From: Methylococcales bacterium
GTDB lineage: Bacteria > Pseudomonadota > Gammaproteobacteria > Methylococcales > Methylomonadaceae
Length of the DNA: 64,000 nt
Direction of reading: 5' to 3'
Assembly (NCBI GenBank): GCA_023145835.1
Contig: JAGLDH010000034.1
Span: forward strand, 1 to 64,000
Shown here: in pieces, positions 56,213 to 64,000 of the stretch
Layout: each line of letters starts with the position of its first letter
Numbering within the stretch: position 1 is the first letter of the stretch
Notes under the pieces: generated by a model
Told to the model about the DNA's origin: nothing
Database searches by the model: none
Seen by the model: only the letters and a program-made list of their open reading frames with translations
Made by a program: the position numbers and the translations under genes

Positions 56213-59200
56213 ATGTCTAATTCAAAGCGTCGTCGATATACACGTTACGAAATAAATTTGGACGCTATATTAATAGCTAATAATGCCAATTTTATTCCTT
56301 GTGTGATTCGTGATTTTTGTTCTGGTGGCATGTTTATAGAACTTGTACAAAGTAATAGTGTTCAAGCCTTAAAACAAGGCCAAAAGGTACACGTTCAATT
56401 TGGTGTGGGTATAGGTTTTGAAGAGAAAAAATTTAGTTTAAATGCGCAAATCATGCACATCAAGTCTATTGGTTTAGGTGTTGCATTTGAAGAAAGCATG
56501 GAAGAAGCTTTTAATGTTCTAAAAAAACAAGTTCAACGTAATGTCGGATTATCATCTACCAATAAATGGGATACACCAGAAAACCTAGAAAAACAAGAAA
56601 GGTTAGAAGCGGATCTCACTTCTTTAATGCAAGAAGAACTTCCTATTATTCTTAAACAATTTTATCAGCATGTTAATTTCAAATTAACAGAAACATCGGA
56701 ACAAGCAGGGAGTTATCAATATCAAGTTATTTTAACTGAAGCAAAGACTAACTTAAAAATTAGTAAAGATGCTGTGTATGAAAAATTTTGTAGCATTTCT
56801 GGGAAAGATTCTAATATATTATCTGTGTCTCATTTCGATGAAATTGACGAGACCCAGGAACAATCTGGCCTTTCTTTGATTGAAAAAAATGATTTTGAAG
56901 ATTGGTTAGATTTTTCAACTATTATTAGAAGCTTAGATGCGTCGTATGAAACAGAGTTAAAATCGCTTCAAGATAAGATGGCGTATATTCTGGATATTGA
57001 TAAAAGTTTATTATTTAATCCACTTAGTCCAGAAAAGCTATGCGATCGATTTCGTGATACGGTCGCTACGATAGAAGAAAATGATCAGACTAGACGTTGT
57101 TTGTATATTTTATTTGAAGAAACGCTGAGAAATTATCTGAATAAGCTGTATGGGAGGATGGATGTCATATTGCTTGCTCATGGAGCACCGGAAAAAGTGG
57201 AGGGGAAGTCTCGAGATTTTAAAAAAATTAATCCCGGTACAAAGTCCATAACAGATTATCATTCTTCTAAACCTGAAGATGCTTCAATTATTCAAAAAAC
57301 TGAGGAAGTTAACGTTGTTAATCCTGATCCTGTTAAGGAAGGTGAGCTGCTTCCCACAGTACAACCACAGATTTCTGAACATGAAAGTCATCAAATTGTT
57401 AATGTAGCAAGTAACTTAATAGGGTTATTAAATGAGCAGAGATCCTCATCTCCGCATCAAGCTCAAATAGAAACGGCTGTTGAAACACCTCAAGAAGTAT
57501 ATTCTACGAAGGAAATAAATGCAGCTTTAACATATTTACAACAGCATGCTGTTCAAAGTGGAATACAACAGTCATTTCCTAATAATCTGCAAAAAGAGTT
57601 GCAGAGCGCCTTATCTCATTCTTCCAGCTTACAAAAACAGTTATCTAATTCAGATAAATTAAGTCTTGATGTTTACGAGTCGCTATTTGATATTTTATTT
57701 AATGATCAGATGGTAACGGAGCAAAGCTTATCCTATTTAAGGAGTATTCAAATTCCTATTATGGCTCAAGCTTTGCAAGATAATAGTTTCCTGGAGTCAG
57801 AAGATAATCCTATTCGAAATATAGTGAATCATCTGTTTTGGTTAGGAGCTATTATCAAGAATGATTCAACAGAAAAAAGTGACCAGATTAAACAAACGCT
57901 TGATCATTTGATGAGCAAAATCAGTGATGAAAGTTTGGCTAATCCAGTTGTTTTTAGCTCAGTTGAACAAAAACTTGAAGAAATCACTGAATCTGTTAAC
58001 AAGTCTGTTGCCAGTAATATTAAACGTATTACTGAAGTATATGAGGGCAAGCAAAAATTAGGGAAAGCGCGAGAATTTGTTCAAAAAGAAATTAACCATC
58101 TTTTTTCAGGAAAACAAACACCTCATATTATTATTACTTTGTTAGATGCTGGCTGGCAACATCTACTGGTTATAGATAAATTACACGAAGACAAAAATGC
58201 TTTTCAAAATCATCTCGGTATTATTAATAGTCTATTTAACTGGGTAACAAAAAGTAAAAAACCTAGGTTAGAGGTATCGACAAATGTACTGGATTTTGTT
58301 AACACGCAGTTACAGAATGTCTGCACGAATACTTTTTTACATAAAAAAATTCTGAAAGATTTAAATGATATACTTTTAATGAATAAACTTTTGCCTAATT
58401 CTGATGCCATGAAAATGGTGTTATTTGAAATAGATAGCAATACTCGCGATGTAAAACAAGAAACACCCTACTTTGATGAAGTTAATCGTTTAAAAGTAGG
58501 TGAATGGCTCATGTTTTTAATGGATAAAGAGTTTGAGGCATTAAAACTAGTTTGGGTTAGTGAAAATCATAAACTTTTTGTTTTTGTCGATCAACGTGGT
58601 GTAAACAAGCTAGAGATGGAGTGTGATAAATTAGCTGGGCTGATCAGAAAAGGCATTGCTAATAAAATTGAAAGTTTAGACGTGCCCATTATGGATCGGG
58701 CGACTAATATGATGTTGCAAAAGCTGCAACAAAAATTTATTTATAATGCGACTCGTGACTTAGTCACTGATGTCTATAACCGAAAAGAGTTTTTTAAACA
58801 ATTAAAGTTAAAACTGACGAGCCTGGAGAAGGCAAAATACCTTCTATGTAATATTGAAGTTCAGGACTTTAGAATTATAACTAATGCGTGCGGACTGTCC
58901 GGTGGCGATGCATTGTTAAAGCAAATCGCTAATATATTAAAAAGGCTTTTACGAAAAGAGGATATTTTTGCTCGATTAGATGATAAAACGTTTTCTGTTT
59001 TGTTAAAAAATTGTAATGCAGAGGTTGTAAAAAGAATTCAAACAGAATTGATTTGTAATGAATTTAGCTGGGAAGATAAAAGCTATGCTATTGCTGTAGG
59101 GATGGGTGTTGTGCCTTTGTTTTCAGGTAATAGTTATGAAGTCAATAGTGTTTTGCAAAAAGCAGATTCTGCAACTCTAGTTGCAATAAATACAGGACGC

Positions 59201-60007
59201 AACCGTATACGAGTTTATAAAGATGATGATGAATCGTTGAAATCTCAATATAACGCACATGAATGGGTAGGACGAATTAATAAAGTTTTTTCAGAAAAAC
59301 GCCTGTTTTTACGCTGCCAAAAAATTGCAGCAATAAGCCCAGAAAAAGATAGCCATACCCACTACGAAATTCTTCTGGGTATCACCGATGAGAAAGGAAA
59401 TACTATTGCTCCTGATGATTTTATTCCTGCAGTTGAGCGTTGTCAGCGTATGTCAGAAGTCGATCAATGGGTGGTGCTTAATGTATTTGACTGGATAGAA
59501 AAACATCAAGAAGCCTTTAAAGAGTTAGATGGGTTTTCTATCAATCTATCGGGTGAATCGATGAATAGTGAAGATTTTTTAGCGTTCCTTAATGATACAT
59601 TGTCTTCAAGCTCTGTTCCTCTTGATAAAATTACTTTTGAAATTACAGAAACTGTTGCCGCGGATAGTTTTGAGTTTGTTCAAACATTTATTAAAAAAAT
59701 TAAACGTTTCAAATGTAAGTTTTCTTTAGATGATTTTGGGTCAGGTTATTCATCTTATTCATATTTAAAAAGTCTAGATGTGGACTATCTTAAAATTGAC
59801 GGTATTTTTGTTAAAGATATTGTTAATAACTCAACAGATGTGGCAATTGTAAAGTCAATGAATGAAATTGGCCATTCTTTAAATATGAAAACAATAGCTG
59901 AATATGTTGAAAATGATGAAATTCATGAGATGCTTAAAGAAATTGGTGTCGACTATGCTCAAGGTTTTGGGGTTGAAAAACCTAAACGGATTACTGAGTT
60001 AGCTTGA
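56213..60007 (+). CDS. PilZ-DUF1631-GGDEF-EAL c-di-GMP protein
   Basis: A 1264-residue protein starting at [13 protein letters not shown] (an ATG 33 bases further upstream is in frame but less likely). N-terminal PilZ domain (about residues 1-105) with RRRYTRYE and [11 protein letters not shown] large DUF1631 helical region (about 120-830) follows. The GGDEF-fold domain (about 850-1000) has a degenerate active loop, RLDDKTF, instead of GGDEF. The C-terminal EAL domain (about 1010-1260) keeps [36 protein letters not shown] and AQGFGVEKP, so phosphodiesterase activity is plausible. It probably senses c-di-GMP and hydrolyses it. The gene overlaps the convergent cobQ by nine bases. Confidence 0.92.
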   Translation: MSNSKRRRYTRYEINLDAILIANNANFIPCVIRDFCSGGMFIELVQSNSVQALKQGQKVHVQFGVGIGFEEKKFSLNAQIMHIKSIGLGVAFEESMEEAFNVLKKQVQRNVGLSSTNKWDTPENLEKQERLEADLTSLMQEELPIILKQFYQHVNFKLTETSEQAGSYQYQVILTEAKTNLKISKDAVYEKFCSISGKDSNILSVSHFDEIDETQEQSGLSLIEKNDFEDWLDFSTIIRSLDASYETELKSLQDKMAYILDIDKSLLFNPLSPEKLCDRFRDTVATIEENDQTRRCLYILFEETLRNYLNKLYGRMDVILLAHGAPEKVEGKSRDFKKINPGTKSITDYHSSKPEDASIIQKTEEVNVVNPDPVKEGELLPTVQPQISEHESHQIVNVASNLIGLLNEQRSSSPHQAQIETAVETPQEVYSTKEINAALTYLQQHAVQSGIQQSFPNNLQKELQSALSHSSSLQKQLSNSDKLSLDVYESLFDILFNDQMVTEQSLSYLRSIQIPIMAQALQDNSFLESEDNPIRNIVNHLFWLGAIIKNDSTEKSDQIKQTLDHLMSKISDESLANPVVFSSVEQKLEEITESVNKSVASNIKRITEVYEGKQKLGKAREFVQKEINHLFSGKQTPHIIITLLDAGWQHLLVIDKLHEDKNAFQNHLGIINSLFNWVTKSKKPRLEVSTNVLDFVNTQLQNVCTNTFLHKKILKDLNDILLMNKLLPNSDAMKMVLFEIDSNTRDVKQETPYFDEVNRLKVGEWLMFLMDKEFEALKLVWVSENHKLFVFVDQRGVNKLEMECDKLAGLIRKGIANKIESLDVPIMDRATNMMLQKLQQKFIYNATRDLVTDVYNRKEFFKQLKLKLTSLEKAKYLLCNIEVQDFRIITNACGLSGGDALLKQIANILKRLLRKEDIFARLDDKTFSVLLKNCNAEVVKRIQTELICNEFSWEDKSYAIAVGMGVVPLFSGNSYEVNSVLQKADSATLVAINTGRNRIRVYKDDDESLKSQYNAHEWVGRINKVFSEKRLFLRCQKIAAISPEKDSHTHYEILLGITDEKGNTIAPDDFIPAVERCQRMSEVDQWVVLNVFDWIEKHQEAFKELDGFSINLSGESMNSEDFLAFLNDTLSSSSVPLDKITFEITETVAADSFEFVQTFIKKIKRFKCKFSLDDFGSGYSSYSYLKSLDVDYLKIDGIFVKDIVNNSTDVAIVKSMNEIGHSLNMKTIAEYVENDEIHEMLKEIGVDYAQGFGVEKPKRITELA

Positions 60008-61492
60008 TTTATTATAAAATAATCTCAGTGTTTCTTGCAGTAAATTAAAATCAAAATTCCCTTCTAAGGTATCAGTTAATAAATTAATCCCAGCTTCTCT
60101 TTCTTGGTCTAAATTTATTGCTTGCTGGGTATGACATCCTGCCCAATTTAATATAGCCTGACAGGCTTGTGGCTTATCAAAAACGCCATGTAAATACGTT
60201 CCCATTATCAATTTATCATCAGAGTATGCTCCTTCTGGTTTATTATTCAAAAACATGACAGGGTTTTTTAATGATTGTCCTTGTGTTATTCCTGCATGTA
60301 TTTCATATCCGGCTACGGGAATTTCAATATTTGATGATAGATAACCGGTTACTTTATTAAGATGTTTTTCTTTGTTCAGTATCGTTTCAATCTCTAGAAG
60401 TTTTAGGCCAACACTGGAGCCAGACCGACCTTCTATACCTTCAGGGTCATGAATAGCTTTCCCTAACATTTGATAACCACCACACAAACCTATTAATCGA
60501 CCACCATAACGTAAATGTTTGTTGATAACTTCATTCCAACCGGTCTCTATAAGCCACTGTAAATCATCTCTTACTGATTTACTTCCTGGTAGAATAATTA
60601 AGTCAGCTGCTTCATAATCTGAAGGAGATTTTACAAACTGAACTGTCACGTCTGGATGTAAAAGTAATGGGTCAAAATCGGTATGGTTGCTAATTCTGGG
60701 GAAAAGAAGAACAGCAATTTTAAATTTATCCCGTGTTTTGTTTTTGTACTTATCGATTGCAACAGCATCTTCAGCATCTAGATAAAAGTGGTGCAAATAA
60801 GGGAGTACAGCTAATACAGGTTTTCCTGTCCGTTGTACTAACCAATCAATACCCGGTTGTAGCAGAGCGATATCGCCTCGAAAACGGTTAATGACAAAAC
60901 CTATTATTCTTTTTTGTTCTGTTTCTGATAGCAATTCAAGAGTGCCTACAATATGTGCAAAAACGCCACCTTTATCTATATCCGCAATTAAAATAACAGG
61001 ACAATCGACTACTTCAGCAAAGCCCATATTAGCAATGTCACCTTCGCGTAAATTTATTTCTGCTGGGCTACCTGCTCCTTCCACGATAATCATTTTGTAT
61101 TCTTCGGTGAGCCGAGCATACGAATCTAAAACAGCTTGCATCGCTATTTTTTTATAATGATGATATTTCTTGGCGGAAAGGTTTTCTGTTGCTCTACCAT
61201 GAATAATGATTTGAGCTGTTTTATCTGAATTTGGTTTTAAAAGCACTGGATTCATATCTGTATGCGGATCTAAACAACAAGCTGCTGCTTGAACTGCTTG
61301 GGCTCTCCCAATTTCTCCACCATCTACAGTAACAGCACTATTTAAGGCCATGTTTTGTGGTTTGAAAGGGGCAACCTTGATTCCTCGTCTATGGTAATAA
61401 CGACATAAAGCAGTGACCAGCGTACTTTTTCCAGCATCGGATGTTGTACCTTGAACCATTAAAGTTTGAATGTTATTTATTGTTGGGTGCAT
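59999..61492 (-). CDS. cobQ: Cobyric acid synthase CobQ (CbiP)
   Basis: A 497-residue ATP- and glutamine-dependent amidase that adds four amides to adenosylcobyrinic acid. N-terminal dethiobiotin-synthetase-like domain with [20 protein letters not shown] (P-loop, residues 12-31) and [14 protein letters not shown]-terminal glutaminase with the Cys in [13 protein letters not shown] (about residue 338) and the His in TYLHGVFD. Length is normal. No other cobalamin gene is in the window, and neither start candidate has a clear Shine-Dalgarno. I see no cobalamin riboswitch box upstream. Confidence 0.95.
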   Translation of the reverse strand: MHPTINNIQTLMVQGTTSDAGKSTLVTALCRYYHRRGIKVAPFKPQNMALNSAVTVDGGEIGRAQAVQAAACCLDPHTDMNPVLLKPNSDKTAQIIIHGRATENLSAKKYHHYKKIAMQAVLDSYARLTEEYKMIIVEGAGSPAEINLREGDIANMGFAEVVDCPVILIADIDKGGVFAHIVGTLELLSETEQKRIIGFVINRFRGDIALLQPGIDWLVQRTGKPVLAVLPYLHHFYLDAEDAVAIDKYKNKTRDKFKIAVLLFPRISNHTDFDPLLLHPDVTVQFVKSPSDYEAADLIILPGSKSVRDDLQWLIETGWNEVINKHLRYGGRLIGLCGGYQMLGKAIHDPEGIEGRSGSSVGLKLLEIETILNKEKHLNKVTGYLSSNIEIPVAGYEIHAGITQGQSLKNPVMFLNNKPEGAYSDDKLIMGTYLHGVFDKPQACQAILNWAGCHTQQAINLDQEREAGINLLTDTLEGNFDFNLLQETLRLFYNKSS

Positions 61493-61842
61493 TTTTTGGG
61501 AAAGAGACAGGAGTTGTCAATGAGTAAAAATAAGGAGGCATAATTTGCTATTTCGCAATATTATAAGCGCAGAGTTGGTGGTGATTAAGATATTTTTAAT
61601 AGGTTTTATTCTTAGGGTAAAGCCTATTTGTTTGTTTTTAAAATGGAATTTAAAAGTGTTGAAAAGTCTCAATTAAAATATTGTTTTTTTTTAATACGAT
61701 AGCATTATAATCAGATTAATATTTTTCTGTGCTTTGTTTATTTTGATGAATAGAGCGAAGTATACTTTAAAGGACTTGCCTTGTTGATTAACGGAGTGTG
61801 TGAAGAGCCACCAATTGTTTTTTCAAGAAACATGAGCGTTGC
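61493..61842. other. Intergenic DNA between divergent cobQ and SBP genes
   Basis: No open reading frame or RNA gene stands out. It must contain both promoters. AT-rich throughout, with short A/T runs and no clear inverted repeat. Confidence 0.4.
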
Positions 61843-62832
61843 ATGCTTAATTCTTCAATAAAGAAACTTTATATCCTTTTTTCTATAGGAATAATTGGTT
61901 TAATAGGTTTTTTAGCTTTATTTAATAGCTCATCGACTAAACTATCCCTTCGTGTTGGAATTAGCCAGTGGCCTGGATACGAGACACTTTTTTTAGCACG
62001 TAGTCTTGGACACATAGATAGTTCTTCTATCAAACTGGTTGAATTGCCCTCAGCAACTGAGGTTATACAAGCTCTTAGATCTGGTTCACTAGAAGTAGCG
62101 ACTTTAACTTTGGGTGAAACATTAAGCCTACTTGCAATAGGAATTGATCTTACTGTTGTGGCTGTCATGGATATTTCTTTAGATGCTGATACAAAGATGA
62201 CACAACCTGTATTTAATTCTTTGTATCGTCTTGAAGGAAAGCGTATTAGTCTTGAAACTACCACTGCAGGAGGTATTGTTCGTAGTAGTGAGCATGAACA
62301 GGTGAGCATAAAGCCGACTGTTGTTGCAGATGATCCTTTAACTATAAATGAGCAGACACAATCTATTGCTTCAAAAAAAAATGATGCAGTTGTCACTTTT
62401 AAATCGATTAAAGCACACTTTCTTTCTCCAGGAGTCGTGCCTTTGTTTGACAATAGCTCAAATCCAGGGCGAATTATTAATGTTTTAGTCGTCAGGTCTT
62501 CTACCCTGAAAACTGATACCTCTACTATTTGTTCACTGGTAGCTGCACAGTTTCAGGCGCTTACATATTTTCAAAATTATCCTCGTGAAGCTATTCAACT
62601 GATGGCGCCTAGGCTTCAAATTCTTCCTAGAAACCTTCTACAAAGTTATCTTGGACTTTCTCTTCCTGATATTGTTACAAATAGAAAAATATTGCGTAAA
62701 TCAGATGATAGCTTACATATTTCTGCCAAGAAATTAGCTGATTTTATGTTCAAAAAACGTCTTATAAACGATGTGCCTAATTTAACACATCTGATTGATA
62801 GTCGATGCATTGATGGGAAAAACCTTGAATAA
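61843..62832 (+). CDS. Periplasmic substrate-binding protein, SsuA/NMT1-like
   Basis: A 329-residue protein with an N-terminal hydrophobic segment (about residues 8-28) acting as signal or anchor. It is followed by LRVGISQWPGYETLFLAR (about residues 36-53) and EVIQALRSGSLEVATLTLGE, the pattern of the nitrate/sulfonate/taurine (NMT1/SsuA) binding-protein family. No ABC permease or ATPase lies next to it. Instead, its 3' end overlaps a HAMP-PAS sensor gene by 20 bases, suggesting a ligand-sensing rather than uptake role. The ligand is unknown. Confidence 0.8.
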   Translation: MLNSSIKKLYILFSIGIIGLIGFLALFNSSSTKLSLRVGISQWPGYETLFLARSLGHIDSSSIKLVELPSATEVIQALRSGSLEVATLTLGETLSLLAIGIDLTVVAVMDISLDADTKMTQPVFNSLYRLEGKRISLETTTAGGIVRSSEHEQVSIKPTVVADDPLTINEQTQSIASKKNDAVVTFKSIKAHFLSPGVVPLFDNSSNPGRIINVLVVRSSTLKTDTSTICSLVAAQFQALTYFQNYPREAIQLMAPRLQILPRNLLQSYLGLSLPDIVTNRKILRKSDDSLHISAKKLADFMFKKRLINDVPNLTHLIDSRCIDGKNLE

Positions 62833-64000
62833 TTTAAAGGACTTATCCCTAAAAATATTTCTGCCTCTTGCTGTTCTGGTAATATTTTTATTTATGTTCA
62901 TTTCTGTCATGACGTATCAATATTACGCACAAATTTCTAATTTAGAACAAACAAGTTTAATAAAGGTTAAACAACATTTAGCTGTATTACAGGGTGAATT
63001 AGAAGAAGAATTTAGTGAATATAATAACTATAAGCATGGAGAGCGTGCTGTGTCAGCCTTTGGATTGATGCATGAAACTCGGTCCTTGACGGTGCTTGAT
63101 GAAAATAACCGTATACTCTTGGCAACAAAGTATCACTGGAAAAGACAGCTAGCTGAAGAGGTTATTTCTGGTTTTGATGTCCATATTAATAATAAGATTA
63201 AAATAAAACAGCTACCGCTAATTTTCCTGGCTCAGGATCACATGAGTGTTAAAGCGTACTACCCATTAAAGCTTGCTTATAATTCAGGACAATTACAGAT
63301 ACCTTCAATGGGTACCCTCTTTTTTGATTATGATTTAAGTATGGCTCGTATGCAAATTTGCAACAGGATAATCATAGAAAGTATTATTTTTGCAATAGTA
63401 GGATTGTTGTTTATGGGGGTATTAATTTCCTTGCTAAATGCATTGGTTGGTCGGCCTATAAAACATATGTCTGATGTAATGACTAGGCTTACTAATGGTG
63501 AATTAGGTGTTCAAGTAAATGAACAAGGACAAGGAGAGTTGGCACTGTTAGGAACAGTGTTTAACAAAATGAGCACACAGATTGAAGAAAATATAACAAA
63601 ACTTCGACGTAGTGAACGAAACCTTTCTGTCACACTAGATTCCATAGGTGATGCTGTGATTGTGACGAATGCAGCAGGTGAAATTATTCGTATGAATTCT
63701 ATTTCAGCTTCATTGACAGGTTGGACAGTAGAAGGTGCGATCGGTCAGCCTTTAGGAAAGGTATTTAATATTATTGATTTGGCAACTCGCGAGCCTGCTG
63801 ACGATCCAGTAGGAAAGGTACTTCGTACACGAAATATAGTTGAGATTTCTAACCATACAGCGCTTATTTCGAATGATGGATCAGAGTATCAAATTGCAGA
63901 TAGTGCAGCCCCTATTATTGGTAAAACTGGGAAAATTAGCGGTGTGATTTTAGTTTTCCGGGATGTGACTGAAGAATATACTTTACAGTCAGCACTGCGT
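62813..64000 (+). CDS. Membrane HAMP-PAS sensor, truncated by window end
   Basis: A partial gene of at least 396 codons. The likely ATG at 62813 gives MGKTLNNLKDLSLKIFLPLA. The layout is a transmembrane helix (about residues 15-35), a periplasmic region, a second helix (about 183-210), then HAMP (GRPIKHMSDVMTRLTNGELG) and a PAS domain (VTLDSIGDAVIVTNAAGEII, then GVILVFRDVTEEYTLQSALR). The output domain is beyond the window; PAS of this type is usually followed by GGDEF/EAL or a histidine kinase. It overlaps the SBP gene by 20 bases, so the two are co-translated. Confidence 0.8.
   Translation, partial: MGKTLNNLKDLSLKIFLPLAVLVIFLFMFISVMTYQYYAQISNLEQTSLIKVKQHLAVLQGELEEEFSEYNNYKHGERAVSAFGLMHETRSLTVLDENNRILLATKYHWKRQLAEEVISGFDVHINNKIKIKQLPLIFLAQDHMSVKAYYPLKLAYNSGQLQIPSMGTLFFDYDLSMARMQICNRIIIESIIFAIVGLLFMGVLISLLNALVGRPIKHMSDVMTRLTNGELGVQVNEQGQGELALLGTVFNKMSTQIEENITKLRRSERNLSVTLDSIGDAVIVTNAAGEIIRMNSISASLTGWTVEGAIGQPLGKVFNIIDLATREPADDPVGKVLRTRNIVEISNHTALISNDGSEYQIADSAAPIIGKTGKISGVILVFRDVTEEYTLQSALR

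Noticed and set aside
61493-61842. Cobalamin riboswitch upstream of cobQ
   Set aside because: No B12-box-like sequence or suitable extended structure is visible in the spacer.

Overview
The window is AT-rich gammaproteobacterial chromosome. The diagnostic gene orders are rsmI facing lpoA-yraN-diaA-dolP, dusB-fis, an aas-like/lplT pair, mnmG-rsmG-parA-parB, aroQ-accB-accC-prmA, glyQ-glyS, nadE/sucD-sucC and pilS-pilR. The nadE-sucDC-pilSR neighbourhood together with low G+C recalls methane-oxidising Methylococcales, but that placement is a weak inference and no methane-oxidation gene is present.

Layout. 1-2.6 kb: DUF3465 protein, a 0.5 kb decayed IS982-like element, an EamA exporter, a zinc-ribbon peptide. 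2.8-5.2 kb: a Lon-like AAA protease. 5.2-11.7 kb, minus strand: a SPOR/FtsN-like protein with argS, a PilZ protein, then the envelope operon dolP-diaA-yraN-lpoA facing rsmI. 12.6-17.5 kb: lplT, an aas-like fusion and a DEAD-box helicase. 17.9 kb: tRNA-Glu. 18.3-22.7 kb: purD, purH, fis, dusB. 22.9-26.3 kb: a five-gene minus-strand operon prmA, DUF3426, rlmI, a 59-residue metal-binding peptide and a membrane protein. 26.5-29.1 kb: accC, accB, aroQ and an arfA-like gene whose coding region contains a 27-bp perfect hairpin. 29.2-33.3 kb: mnmG, rsmG, parA, parB. 33.4-38.2 kb, minus strand: lipoprotein, plsC, gmhB, glyS, glyQ.

38.5-47.6 kb is the accessory part. It has repeat-rich non-coding DNA, a perfect CRP-type half-site palindrome, a gene fragment and an SRPBCC pseudogene. 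These precede a same-strand row of genes for a dihaem cytochrome c (MauG/CcpA-like), a periplasmic TPR protein, an FtsX/MacB-type permease without a neighbouring ATPase, an outer-membrane barrel and a second TPR protein. The function of this row is unknown to me.

47.6-64 kb: nadE, sucD-sucC, pilS-pilR, two exported proteins of unknown role, a PilZ-DUF1631-GGDEF-EAL protein, cobQ, and an SBP gene overlapping a HAMP-PAS sensor that runs off the window.

Themes: envelope construction (lpoA, dolP, lplT/aas, plsC, gmhB), c-di-GMP and pilus control (two PilZ proteins, pilSR), ribosome upkeep (rsmI, rsmG, rlmI, prmA, arfA-like, mnmG, dusB), and a family of small inverted-repeat elements sharing one terminal sequence that are scattered at 18, 38.9, 39.9 and 55 kb. 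The strongest candidate for a special mechanism is the arfA-like gene with the internal hairpin. The strongest candidate for an uncharacterised system is the 39-47.6 kb redox/envelope row.
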